DNA from: Herpomyces periplanetae
Taxonomy: Eukaryota; Ascomycota; Laboulbeniomycetes; Herpomycetales; Herpomycetaceae
Assembly: GCA_009733715.1 (NCBI GenBank)
Contig: WMKJ01000045.1
Span: 38,104 to 102,103 of the forward strand
Direction of reading: 5' to 3'
DNA length: 64,000 bases
Made by a program: the position numbers and the translations under genes. Every line of letters begins with the position of its first letter. The stretch's first letter is position 1. A model generated the notes under the pieces. The model had not been told where the DNA came from. It did no database searches and saw nothing but the letters and a program-made list of their open reading frames with translations. Positions 47,501-59,422 of the stretch are shown here, piece after piece.

Positions 47501-49463
47501 AGGAAGAGATTTTAAATGAACGGATTTTAGCAATTTACTAGTAATATTCCGAACGTTATGTGATCCTCCTGTAAAGAACAATCATAACATGCAGCACAAG
47601 GCATGGTGTCTGCGATATTAGAGCCTGCTCTTTGTATTTATGCAAGGACCAGGGTAATGATTCGAGCAACCAGTGTAAACCCACATGGCATTTTGTGCAA
47701 ATTTGGACCGAGGAATCCCAGTGTATGACCAAAAGCAGATTCTTTATTACCATTTTTTCCACAAAGTGTGTACTTTTCTTCTAACCTTTAAAAGATACTG
47801 CGAGATTTACTCCAAGTGTGTGACACGTAGACGCTGGCTTTGAATATACCATCTATTAAGTATCGTGGAATTTGCGTAACGTTCACGGTATCATTGTTCA
47901 ACAATACAACACTCATGAGTGGGTGACCCAGTGCAAATTGTATTCATTTTTCCCGTGCAAGTAACCAACTACGGTAGTTGAAATTATAATATGGTTATAA
48001 CGAACACACATTGACTATTTGATGATTCTGGAGCTTATATTACGGATTCATTACCCTAGACCACCTTGTGGAATGGTTTAAGATTCTGTAGCAGTAATCA
48101 TTTAGTCAGTCAGGTAGGTGGACGGGCAAATTCTATGTGGCTCACTGGACTTCAGGGTGCTTGATTAGATTAAGAATAAGTTACCTTTTCAACACCACGT
48201 TTATCTTAATACACTTCCTCAGCTTAGCGTAGCCGTAGCCACTATCAACAATGCAGGCATTATTGCATGTGCGTCTTTGGGGTAGATTATTCTTTAATGC
48301 ATTTACCGCACAGGCTAGATTTTCCCTTGATCTTACGTGGTGAAATCTTTCACAGGGGGTGGTAATACACGGTAGAGTATAACTTGGAATGTTCAAGGTA
48401 TACTTTAAATGGTTGGCTACACTGTGTACGGGGGTTGATTGCGACGGGAGTGTTTGGCCGTTCATGTAAACGCTATTAATGCTAGTCGAGAAATATCTTC
48501 CGTTCAAATTATACTTTTGCATCCATGAATTTTTAGGGTAGTTTATATATCTTTGTATGCTGATAAGTTTTGGGAAGAATGCATAGGCAGTTCACTTTTA
48601 TTTTGGTGTGACATTGTAGGGATTTAATACGTATTTGATCAACGGTTTACCTTGCGGTAGACTGGTGAATTGATAAGGAATTAGTGATACCTTCGGCTGC
48701 ATGGGTAGCGTAGAGTTCACATTGGTTTATAAGGACCAAGAGCGTTGATTTATGCGGCATGAATAGGTGATATTTTGCAGAGGATGAACTATTTCTACGT
48801 ACCGTACGGGAAAGGCTTTGAAAAATGGGATGATGCGGTTGCTCATGTAACTGTACTGGATTATTTTAACTTTAAGGTTGCCTGTGTGGTAATTGGACTG
48901 GGATCTTTGTACAAGATTTGTAGATGCAAGTTTGTTGTTGGGGGGATTTTTGGGACTGAATTGACTAGTTAACGCTTTACGCACGATAGAGTACATGATA
49001 ACTTGTGCGGCAACTGGAAAAAAAGAATTCACAGTAGAGTGGTCGATGGTGAAACTTTGGTTACATGGAAATACAACGATATAAGGGGACATACGCACCT
49101 AATTATTTGGTTTAGCAAACTGATTCGAGCGGATAACATGGAGTGAAAAGAATTAGTCTGACGTGAGGATAAGAATGCACGTAGAATTTTGCGTACAAGA
49201 CATCATTTTTGGGTCTTTAACACTGGGTGCATGTTAACGGAGGTATTAGCCAAGGTAAGTGATTTGTACGGATAACTGAAGGGTGAGAGGTAGAAGAGTT
49301 GCATGAATTTATAACCAGTCGGGTGGAAATGCATGGAATTTTCTGTAGGGTAAGTAAGTATGTGGGTGAACAAATGGTTAATTGAAGGGAAAACTAGTCA
49401 TTGCGAGTAGATGGATTAAATTTAGTAAATTTGGTGAATTTACGGAAAGGGTCAGGTGTTGTT

Positions 49464-49474
49464 GGGGGGGGGGG
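49464..49474. repeat. Run of 11 G
   Basis: Homopolymer of eleven guanines on the plus strand. Length-variable and error-prone in assembly. Confidence 0.9.
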
Positions 49475-50327
49475 TTAGAACAGTGAAGAGGAAGACTTCC
49501 ACATGATGTAAAGCAGTGTATAGTACAGATGGTAATAAGGCGTGGAAGCATAGTTTCACAAGACCGTTTGGACGTATGTTGCGAGATTAGGAGGAGGTAA
49601 TGGATAGCGGGGTATTGACATTTTGTCCGGTTAATATTTGATGGGGAGGGGATTTTTTGGTTAGGAGGACGCATGGGTCCATGAGCTGCTGGCGCTTAAT
49701 TGACATGAGGAAGAGTAGAAGAGAAGAATTGAGTAGATATTGGGCAATGGGGTGAAGTGAGTAGGTTTTGAGGTACGGGGACGATTAGGATAGATGGATG
49801 CTGTGTAGAAGGGATTGTTGGGAGGAGTTGAAGTGAAGAGTAAAATGAGGCAAGCGTTGGGTTGGGGTATAAATCCGGAGGAAATTGAGAAAGTATAGTA
49901 TAAGAAGTTGAATAGAGGGAAGTGGATTGCGTGGATGGAAGATAGATGAGATTGGGAGATTTGGAGGGGAGTTTAGACTTGGAAAATTGGGGAAGCGTAG
50001 AATTGGTGATGGGAACGAGGTATTTTGGACGATTGGAGGTGCTTTTGAGCCGTTAGTTTTATGTGGTAGGAGGGTATTGAAGATGATTGGTAGGAAGGTG
50101 TCAAGAGGATATAAAACTGGAAGACGGCTGCGGGAAAGGTGGTATAGATTTTGGGCTGATTTGGGGGAGGAATTGAACCTTTTGGATGTAATTTTAGCGG
50201 CATTGGTGTAAGCGGAGATGGGGTCTAGGTGGTGAAGGTAGTGGGTTAGGGAGAATTTGGGAGTAGATTGGATAGTTGGGCGACTAGGGCAATGGAGGGT
50301 GGGAGAGCAGAGCTGAGTATAGCTGGA

Positions 50328-50355
50328 GATGGCGATGGAGATGGAGATGGAGAAG
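50328..50355. repeat. GGAGAT hexamer repeat
   Basis: About four copies of GATGGAGAT-like hexamers. Simple sequence within the gene desert. Confidence 0.7.
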
Positions 50356-50506
50356 CACTGTGGGCTGGGTAGAAGAGGGGGAAGGGAATGGAACAAAGGT
50401 TAGGGGTTTTGCGTGAGCAATTCTGGGTGCAATACATGTGGGATGTAGCGGGTGGAAGGCAATTGACGACGCCGCGGAGAGAGCAGGTCAGAGTAGCAGG
50501 AAGGGC

Positions 50507-50555
50507 GCGATGCGGTGCGATGCGATGCGGTGCGATGCGATGCGATGCGATGCGA
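50507..50555. repeat. GCGAT/GCGGT pentanucleotide array
   Basis: About ten tandem pentamers, mostly GCGAT with two GCGGT variants. Related GCATCGCATCG and TATCGCATCGCG words occur near 15415 and 20230. Confidence 0.85.
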
Positions 50556-51813
50556 CCCAGCGAACGGCGATGCGACGCAATGCGCAGCGCCGATTCTCGC
50601 GGCTGGTGCACTGAGTCCCGCGCAGGACCAAAGCGGGTTTGGCTCTTGGATCGGGGCGTGGGCGACAGGAGTGTTGGTTGAATCCAGGCCGACATGCAAA
50701 GGGGTTTGGCAGTCGGGTTGTCTGCGTCAGACAACGCAACTCACAGGCAAGATTTCACACAACTCATTGGGAATTCCTTCATTCGCTGGGCAGCAGAGCT
50801 CCGGCGTAGCCAAGTCAGCATCTGGGTATAAAACCGGCCTGACTGTAGACTAGAATGTTGGCCTTATCAGGGAAGTTTGAAGTTAACAGACCAAGATAAA
50901 TCGCATAACCAAATCGGTAACTATCTCGTATAACTGCGACAAAGCTGTTTGGCCAGCCAGCCCAATCGACGTCGGTATCTCGACCTTCCCATACTCAATG
51001 CTTTGGCTTGATCAACTTCAATGCAATCTCCCCTCCCTAAACAACAGCACCTCCAACACTATCCCATCCAGGCTAAACACAGCCCGTAACAGTTTTATCA
51101 GCAACACCTTGCATCCAGCAGTATCACCAAATGGGCCACTCCTTCAACTCCCCTGCCTCTCACTGCTGTACTCGGACCCCACTCACTTAAAATCTACCGA
51201 CTATCACCAGATCTCCGTTTCTCTCCCCTTACCTCAAAATTACTTGGTCACCCGGATGCAATCCCCTGGGTCCGGATTTTTCGTCGTCTATAACCTAATT
51301 AATCGATTTGTCTTGCTACTGCATCATATTCGTCATTTGTTGCCGGGGTTAATGGTACACTTCCGTCCAATACTCTTACAAACCTTTATCCACCTTTCCA
51401 CCCGCATCAAACTAATCTCGCAGGGTTAACCTTTTTAATTTCAGCTTCGGGGCTCGATTGTCCTCATTGGATTGTTTGGAATCTTGGGCTGATTACCTTC
51501 ACCTCCTCGCCAGCTGTCTTCGCTCGTCAAATTCTTCAAAACCCTCTTTTCAAGGGTACATCACCCATTCGAAATTACCCGCTTCCAACTTTTTGATTCA
51601 CTATTATCGTGATACTTTCTGCTCGTTCAATTGACTTAAATTTCTTTATTTACACACACATCCATACTTGCTCTCCTCCTCCTCCTCCCTTATATCTATC
51701 TCTTCTCCCCTACTCTTCCCCTCTGACCTGAATTCATACCCTTCTTCTCCCTCCCGCTTTCTTTACTTGTCCGCTTCAGCCCCCAATATTCCACCTATTC
51801 TTCTTCCTCTATC

Positions 51814-52350
51814 ATGTCTTTTCCCTTCAAAAAGCGAAACTTTTCATCCCTGGATTCCTCCGAGGGTTTTCCCATCAATGATGGAATTCACGGTCCAACT
51901 CCCGTTCCAATCTCCAAAATCATCGCCATCGTCATAGCTGTCCTCTTCCTCGCTTTTCTAGCTTCCATCTCCATCTGGATTATTCACAGAAGATCAAGAA
52001 ATCGTTCCAGAATAATTTCCCACCCTATGTCTTCTGTTCATCAAAATCGCCCCCTAGATTGGATCAAGTATAAAATACGCTCATTTTCCACTTCTCGCTC
52101 AAACCTTCACTCCCCTCCCTCCAAACTATCCTTCCCTTCCCCCTCCAAAATCCCCCAGTCTTCCTCTTCCTACAATCATGATGATTCCTCCGCTTGGGAT
52201 CCTCACTTTAGCCACAACTCCAATCCATTCGAAGACCCCGAAGCTCAGGATATTTCATATAAACCATCACGAACCGCCGGTTACGAAATCGTTAGCCCCG
52301 ATCTTGACCATCCCCTACCACAATCCGCTCTACGCGGGAACTACTCCTAA
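51814..52350 (+). CDS. Unrecognised single-pass membrane protein
   Basis: Single-exon gene of 178 residues from ATG 51814, within a pyrimidine-rich leader. A short N-terminal segment (about 33 residues, with PINDGIHGPTPVP) precedes one strong transmembrane helix (IIAIVIAVLFLAFLASISIWII). A basic stop-transfer RRSRNRSR follows, giving an N-out/C-in orientation. The cytosolic tail is Ser/Pro-rich with Asn-Pro-Phe (SNPFEDPE) and ends YEIVSPDLDHPLPQSALRGNYS. NPF motifs bind EH domains in endocytosis; relevance here is inferred. The family is not recognised. Confidence 0.65.
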   Translation: MSFPFKKRNFSSLDSSEGFPINDGIHGPTPVPISKIIAIVIAVLFLAFLASISIWIIHRRSRNRSRIISHPMSSVHQNRPLDWIKYKIRSFSTSRSNLHSPPSKLSFPSPSKIPQSSSSYNHDDSSAWDPHFSHNSNPFEDPEAQDISYKPSRTAGYEIVSPDLDHPLPQSALRGNYS

Positions 52351-52570
52351 TTCCCCTTCTTCACCACTCTTCTCTTAACCTTCTTCTCCCACTTTTTGCA
52401 TACATGCCTCTTTCATTTTTTCCATCAGCTAACTTAAATCTACTCTTTTTCCTTCTTCCATCGCCCTCCCCAACTTCCCCCCGCCATATTCTCCCTTCCC
52501 CCCCTTCTTCTCCCCTCCTCTACCTTCAATCTTCCTCTATTCAATATTCGTTAAAACTCCCTTCCTTGAA

Positions 52571-55101
52571 ATGTCTTCCTCTTTTCCTAGTCTTTCATTC
52601 CCCTCCTCATCCTTAAAATTCCCCCCATTTCAATACCGTCTCCCTCGTTTGTCGCGTAATTGTAATCCTTATCTTCACTTTTCCAACCCCCGCCCGTTTA
52701 ACCCCAACGCCAAACTCTCGCTCCAGTTTAAGGCTGACGACTCCCCTTCTAAAGACCCTTCCACCATAAAGCGTCCCCCTGTTTCGCGAAAGTGCAAGTT
52801 CCGCAGCAATGGTGTATCAACTATCACCGCCCACAAAATGCGCTTAAAATCCCTACGTGACGTTCATGCCTCCACCTCCCTAACCCATGGTCTGGATCGT
52901 GTTCTATTCAAGTACGTTATTCACTTTCCCCCTCTTCTACCATACCTTCAATCTCCCGCTTCTCACCTTCCTCTCCCTCCAGTCCCGGAATTCACCACGT
53001 TCAAGATCCCCGTTCGCGTATTTTCAACTTCGATCCCTTCATCCAAAAAATCGTCCCCGTTCAAAATTTTAACTTCGATTTACTACCCCAGTACATTCCA
53101 CCTCACCAAGATACGTTCCTCAATAAATTGACCAAAGAACTCGGCCATAAATTCTTTTCCTCCAGTTCAAACATCACCCAAGTTCTCGCCCATTTTCATT
53201 ACCTGTTGTCTCAATTTAGGCCCATCACCTTGGATAATTTATCCCGTGCTCTGCGAACCGACAGCGACCGATTCACCAAAATCTCTCAAGCCCCTGTATC
53301 CGTTATCCTCGAATGGAAAGATGGTACCTATGCTTTAGAGTTGGAAAAAGACCTCGATTCCCCAAACATTTTCAGCCTGCTCGGTCATACCCTGGAACAG
53401 TTATTTACCAACTCCCCATCCACGTTCGATCAGTTCCGCAAATTAGATTCCACTCCTCATCATGTTAATTCTTCTTCCCCCCATCCCCAACAACATAGTA
53501 GTTATGCCTACAATAACTTTGGAAATATGGTCTTCCGTTCTCAACTAGATGCCTACGATCCTCGACTACCAGGCACCGGTATTTTCGACATTAAGACAAG
53601 AGCGGTAGTGTCTCTACGCTTAAACTCCCGAGATATCGACAAAGGAATGGGCTACGAAATTATTAGAACTCATGGAACTTGGCTATCCTATGAACGTGAA
53701 TTATACGACATGCTACGCTCAATTTTACTAAAGTATTCCCTACAAGCAAGACTCGGTAATATGGATGGCATATTCGTAGCGTATCATAACATTGAAAGAA
53801 TTTTCGGCTTCCAATATCTCGGCGTCGAAGATATTGACGAATTTTTACACGGTCAGTCTACCCGTTTACTCGGAGACCAAGAATTACTTCTAAGCTTGCA
53901 CATATTAAATGAAGCTTTGGAAAAAATAACCCACCGATTTCCCCGTCAAACCCTACGTTTAACCTTCGAATCTCGCCCCACAAAAGTCCCATTTATGTAT
54001 ATATTCGCTGAACCCGTGTCATTGGAAGAAGTCCAACTTATTCGCAACAAGGCCAATCAGCTCGTTCGTGATTATACCAATTCATTGTGTAAGAACGTCA
54101 ACTATGGTGAACCGTCCGTGCGCAAGACTATCCATGACAATGATGTGGAATCAAAGTCTGTTTGGGAAGCTACAAAACAAGTCGTCGATTTGGAAATTCT
54201 CCAAGATGGCCTAAAAACCGATATAGCTGATGCAAGTTTAAGCGAAATGATGTCCCGTATCCTAGTTTCCGCCAAAGCTTCTCACAAGTGTGCCGATGAA
54301 ATCCGTAGGTTTTTGCACGAATACGATGGAAACACCAGACTACAAAATGCAGGGCGTCTCAAGTACATCGCAATAGCCAAAGACAAGCTAGTGAATCTAA
54401 CAAATGATTTAAACACTAATTTTTCCGAATTTCTCGAACAAATCTGTGACCAGCCGGAACAAGTTAAACTTGTCAGCGACGGCTTCACTCGCCATATCCG
54501 TTTACATTTGGAAGAAATTCAGTGTTTATTGGATAGTCTAGATCCTATCCTTAGCTCTGCTGATTTGGTTGAAACATCACAATTTGACAACCCATTACCA
54601 TTATGTCCGAAATCCGAGCCAGTTAAACTACACGAACCCAGTTTAAATCATACATCCACCATCGAAAAAATTTCCTCAAATCTCAATCATTCAGATCCTT
54701 CCTCCCACACACAGAAGGGCCAAATCTGTCCCGATCCCGAGGAGCTTTCACAAGTCCGGGATTTGTTTGCACTAGTGTTAACCATAAAGAATAAGGTAAA
54801 CGGAATCTACGTGGAACGGCCCGTGCAGTTAGACGCATGCAGCACCTGGAAAGTGGAGTATTCCTTCAGTGAAATTATCGATCCCGTTATCAGAGCTAAA
54901 AACTATGATTTGCTTCGAGCCCGTAGATCTCGCTTATTACTTGAAGCGCAAAATCAACAAGCTCACGGTTGGAGCAAAATGGACAGGGATATCACTCGTA
55001 TGGTCGACAAAAGTAAATCGTGGCGGGAACAACAAGATGCACGAGATAGCGAAATTGGAACAATCGTATACGAAGCACTCCCCCGTAATCCAGTAACCTG
55101 A
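52571..55101 (+). CDS. PET127: Mitochondrial RNA-processing protein Pet127
   Basis: Two exons, 52571-52911 and 52983-55101, spliced to 819 residues (yeast about 800). The 71-nt intron has a GTACGT donor and CTCCAG acceptor in phase 2; the junction reads LDRVLFN then PGIHHVQDPRSRIFNFDPF, as expected for the family. Seen: a basic, Ser/Arg-rich N-terminus without early acidic residues (mitochondrial presequence-like), LSQFRPITLDNLSRAL, LEWKDGTYALELEKD, RSQLDAYDPRLPGTGIFDIKTRAVVS and MDGIFVAYHNIERIFGFQY. The last two blocks fit a PD-(D/E)xK-like nuclease fold proposed for the family. Known role in yeast: membrane-associated, needed for 5' processing and turnover of mitochondrial mRNAs. Confidence 0.92.
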
Positions 55102-55631
55102 TCACCACTTACCTTATGACAATACAACATAAGAAAATTCACCTCACTGCTCTGTTAAAGATAATATGTAGTTATTCTATTGAATCTTCTTTTTTAATTT
55201 ACTTGTCTTTTCTTTAATTTGCTTCTCTCGTCCATAAAACACACATCTATTCCTACACAATTCTATCGTAAAAGTTCCTTCAAAAACATTTTTCCTAATT
55301 CGGAGGTCTGTATTGAGATATACACTTCGTAGGGCTGAAATTAAGTGGGACCAATGTTACCCCGTGGTAACGGCTGCGCAAATGAGGGAGTCGCGCTGAC
55401 CTGTTCCCCCCCTATTCGGCCCCACGATTATCCGTTCCGTAAAATTTGTTGGCTGACTAAGTAACTTTGCCAGAGGGCTCGGTAAAGGCCGCAGCGAGAT
55501 TTAACAGCGTGAGTGGGTGGATTGAATATAATTATCTTCAAGCTTGATAATTGACGGATTGTGTGTTAATGTTTATTTTCCAGTGTGTTAACTATACGTT
55601 TAGAGCGTAGAGAAATTTTCAGCCGGCTAAT
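55102..55631. other. PET127-UTP15 spacer
   Basis: About 530 nt. A GC-richer patch at 55325-55510 stands out from the AT-rich surroundings but folds into no RNA I recognise. Otherwise promoter sequence. Confidence 0.5.
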
Positions 55632-57340
55632 ATGTCAGCACCAGTACAACATGTTTCAAGAGTTTACACGCCTACTGCACCGATTCCTGTGACGGCCGAT
55701 CAGCGATACTGGACTTCGTTTAAGAATCAATTAAACGTATCTACAACATCCACCTCACCGATTACGAGTATAACAGTTCCGGGAAAATCACAATCATCAT
55801 CTCAATTGTTTGCAGTTACGACTTCTCCCCGTATTCAACTACTTTCAACGGTAACCAGTAAAGTAGTGAGATCAATAAATCGGGTTGCCGGCGGTGTATC
55901 ATTTTTTTCCGCTCATGTTCGATATGACGATAAATTGGTAGCTGCGGGAACATCATCATGTTTACTTCAAGTGTTTGATACTAATTCCAGGGCTATTTTA
56001 AAAACGTGGAAAGAACACCAACAAGGAGTGCATGCAACACGATGGCATCCGACGGATAAGACTATGCTACTAAGTGCGAGTGATGATGGTACAACGCGTT
56101 TGTGGTCCCTAATGGATGATACAAGTAGGGGTGTCTGGGGTCATCCTGGTGGAGAGTATTTAAGATGTGCAGAATGGATGGGTATACATCCAGGATGGGA
56201 AAACACTTGGGTAACGGGTTGTTATGATGGTGTGGTTCGTGTTTGGGATCAAAGAGTCGATGGTGACGACAATAATCGTGGGTGTGTAATGGCGTTTAAA
56301 ATGGCCGATCCTGTTGAAGCAGTATTACCTTTGCCGGGCGCAACCCAAATTTGTGCTTCTGCTGGAATGAAAGTTGCTGCACTAGATTTAGTAGCGGCTA
56401 AACCAACAGTTTTATTAAAAAACCATCAACGTACTGTCACATCATTAGCATTGGCATCATCCGGAACTCGGCTACTCACGGGCGGATTAGATGGTCATGT
56501 TAAAGTGTTTGAGATGACTGGATGGAATATGGTTGCAGGACTAAAATTTTCCAGTGCCGTCCTAGCTATGAATGTTGTATCCCGAAATGGTGACTCGGGG
56601 CGATGGGATGATAAACATTTAGTAGTGGGGCTGCAGTCTGGAACATTGTGTATTAGAACACGATTAGTAGGAGCTGAAAAGGTAAAGGAACGGGAAAAAA
56701 ATCGGGAGTTAAACGCTCTAGCAACCGGTGATATTGAAGTTTACGATCGCAAACGTGCTAAAAAGGAGCGGAAGGTGAAGTTAAGGGAAAAAATACGCCA
56801 GATTGATGAGGTTAATGAAGATGTCAACGTTGTAATTGACGGTAACCCTAGATCTCGCAAGATTAAGCTGGCCGTTTGGGAACAAGCACTACGAAAGAAT
56901 GAATTTGCTGAAGCATTAGATTTAATGATGAATTGTGAGGTGAGTGTATAACTGCCAAATATGTGTGAAAAGTAATGATATATTAAATTGTTTACTTACC
57001 CAATCCGAGATAGACAATGGTGCGAAACGATATGATTACATTGTTAACTGCACTTCGACATCGCTCTGCGTTGCATATAGCGTTCCAGAGTCGAGATACA
57101 GAAGCGGTTAAGAGGATCTTAATGTGGTTAAATAAAGCCGTCAACGACCCTAGACATTGTCGATTGATTGTTGATGTGGCAATTTTAGTACTGGACCTCT
57201 ACGCTCGGGATTTTGGATCAGACAAACATTTGGATCAGCTGGTGATTAACTTACAGGCTACAGTACGCCGAAATGTGGAATTAGCAAATCAGGCGTGTGC
57301 TACACTGGGAATGTTGGATTTTTTGAACGTAGAGACCTGA
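55632..57340 (+). CDS. UTP15: U3 snoRNP-associated WD-repeat protein Utp15
   Basis: Two exons, 55632-56939 and 57014-57340, spliced to 544 residues (yeast 513). The intron is 74 nt with a GTGAGT donor and GATAG acceptor, in phase 0, near the 3' end, unusual for this window. Seen: an N-terminal YWTSFKNQL block, WD40 repeats from about residue 55 to 345 (for example HPTDKTMLLSASDDGTTRLW, WVTGCYDGVVRVWD, GTRLLTGGLDGHVKVF), a basic linker, and the Utp15 C-terminal helical domain spanning the splice site (EFAEALDLMMNCE then ALRHRSALHIAFQSRD). Known role: t-UTP/UTPA subcomplex of the small-subunit processome, for pre-18S rRNA transcription and processing. Confidence 0.94.
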
Positions 57341-57917
57341 TTCAATTTAATCGTTAAAAGTGCAAGATATATTGGTCATTGCCTTCCACGTATACCGTGG
57401 AATGGAGTCATCGCATTACTCAATCTCCTAGCATATTCGCTATAATCACCCTAGAATTATCAGAATATGTTTTAAACATCCTAACTACCACCACAACCTC
57501 CCCTTTCCTGCTATCTTGAATCTCTCGTTCCATCTTTTTTTCAAACTCTCCACCCGTTTAGCCCAAAACTTCTCTCCCGCCGCAAGAAATCTCTTCCGGC
57601 GGATCAATGATTTCCCATTAGCCTAGTCACGTGTTTGGTTGCTGCGATTCAGGGTCATACGACGCGGTTTTTCAGACATTTGGAGGAAGGTTTTGAGTAC
57701 GGGTTGTTCAAAGGAACATTTTACACCTTTTAATCGACTCGTTTACATTTATTGTTCACGCGGTTACTTGTTACTTTCACCTTGACTTTTATACCTTGTC
57801 ATGTAATTGGTATCAAATCTTCTTTGAGTTTGTCGGGGTGAGGTTTCCCTTGTCTTTTTACGAATTTTTAGTTTTAATCGTCTTGCAAAGGGACTCGCTA
57901 TAAAAGTATAAGGCGTT
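57341..57917. other. UTP15-LSM12 spacer
   Basis: About 580 nt, no gene. A CACGTG core at 57628-57633 lies 290 nt before the LSM12 start. Confidence 0.5.
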
Positions 57918-59019
57918 ATGGGGGGGACTTTTCAGTCTACCGTATGTCCGATGGATGAACTGGATACCACTTTAGCGAATGTTGTGGGTGCCAAGTTAGT
58001 ATACACCTTTATTTTTTTCTCTTAAGAGCTCTTTCTTTTCTATTGGTGACTTTACTTGCGAACGCGCGTGTGCATTAATGTTGAAACAATTTTGTGGTGA
58101 AGTGGGTCAAAACAAAGAAGGGCGGTGAACATACTTAATTTTGTAGAACGTGTGATAAATTAACGCTGGTACACTTTTATGAATATAGAATCAAGGTTAA
58201 AACGCTAATAGACACGGAACTGGAAGGCAAACTTTTTACGGCTTGTTCGCGTTTAAACTTGATCGTGATTGATTCGGCGGATGATGTTTCTGGAACAAAT
58301 CGAAAGTCAAATCATATACGGAATCCTCAAGCTGGTGTATCCGCTGATACCGTTAATAAGATTTCGGACTATCATATTATACCTGTGTCATCCATTAAGC
58401 AATTCCATGTCATTTCACTTGCTCCAGAGGGATCCCGGGGATTCCATTCTATGGATCAACCGTTACGGTCGTTAGACGTTAATAAAATTAGACAACGTGA
58501 GGAAGTATTAGTGCGCAAAATGAAACTCCATCTATCGACCCGAGGAAAAGGTGTAACACCTGAAGCGCAGGAAATATTCGATGCCCTTCACCGAACGTGA
58601 GTAGACTTGAGATTCCCAATTTAGGTTATCGTTAACGCATGATATTTAGACTACCCGTTCGATGGCATGATAAAGAGTTAATCGTGAACGATGCAGTGGT
58701 TATTAAACCCCCGTATAGGATTGAGGATTGTTCAGTAGACAAGGATAAACAGTCAAGTTTGAATCAAGTTTTTAAAGTTATGGAAGCATTTTATGCGCGC
58801 AAGCGACGAGATAATCCGCTGCTACGAGGAGATAGCGGTAATGAAAGTGTCGGACTATCTGCACAAGGCAATGCGAGTAGTCATTCTCAAAAAGGGAGTC
58901 CGAATGCGCTGAACGTGGCAGTTCCGAGTATTACCTCCTACAACTCCAAGAACGCATCATCACCCCAATCAGCTCACAAGTTTCGAGTTGCTGTACCGTT
59001 GATTCGCAAGGGCGGGTAA
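57918..59019 (+). CDS. LSM12: Lsm12-like protein
   Basis: Three exons, 57918-57994, 58189-58596 and 58650-59019, spliced to 284 residues. Donors are GTTAGT and GTGAGT, acceptors ATAG and TTTAG, both in phase 2. The joins rebuild an LSm fold (VVGAKIKVKTLIDTELEGKL then SRLNLIVIDSA). They also rebuild the anticodon-binding-like domain (REEVLVRKMKLHLSTRGKGV then LPVRWHDKELIVNDAVVIKP PYRIEDC), the two-domain Lsm12 architecture. The last ~75 residues are a low-complexity Ser/Asn tail longer than in yeast Lsm12 (187 residues). Known role: associates with ribosomes and Pbp1/ataxin-2. An alternative in-frame start is ATG 57951. Confidence 0.85.
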
Positions 59020-59422
59020 TTTCTCCGTTTAAATAAGCGCAAGGATTACCCGCTGAACCATTAAACGGGACCGTGAGTTGAGTACAGATGGATCAAGCCG
59101 ACGTACGTGCGCATGTACTATGTAACGGTAGAAAGCGGCATGTCGTTTAACCCGATTTATTCTTTGGGATACTTTGTACTGGCGAAAACGAAAGTGGCCA
59201 TGACTACTAAGCAAGTGAATATGTTGTGATGCAAACTTTATTTTGGGGTAGGTAAATTGCAAGATAAATTAAGTAAAAGTTAAGCAATTTATCAAACATG
59301 TGTATTCACAATTCATCTTTTATATATGCGAACAGGCAAGGTTAAGCCATTAATGTTAATAAGGCATTTGGAGAAAAGCAGGATTATCTGCCCAAGTCAT
59401 GATGGAACTCAGTAGCATAGTG
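59020..59422. other. Convergent spacer after LSM12
   Basis: About 400 nt between the stop codons of two convergent genes. No gene or structured repeat seen. Confidence 0.5.

Larger units (their letters stand above)
44525..51813. other. 7.3-kb gene desert
   Basis: The largest gene-free stretch in the window. Open frames are short (to 203 codons) and none shows family features, splice-linked coding or conserved composition. It is AT-rich from about 45 to 49 kb, purine-rich on the plus strand from 49.3 to 50.4 kb, contains an 11-G run (49464-49474) and GCGAT repeats (50507-50555), and becomes pyrimidine-rich on the plus strand from 51.4 kb. GTTAAC hexamers are frequent throughout. It could include long regulatory sequence, non-coding RNA genes or a regional centromere; none can be demonstrated here. 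Confidence 0.5.

Noticed and set aside
49785-50396. 203-codon minus-strand and 94-codon plus-strand open frames
   Set aside because: The minus frame is low-complexity Ser/Pro/Leu from pyrimidine-rich DNA. The plus frame looks more protein-like but begins at a non-ATG codon with no acceptor supporting an exon.
50998-51429. 143-codon plus-strand frame with an ATG
   Set aside because: CT-rich sequence just upstream of a gene, with Leu/Ser/Pro bias and no recognisable domain; more likely leader sequence. Transcript data could reverse this.
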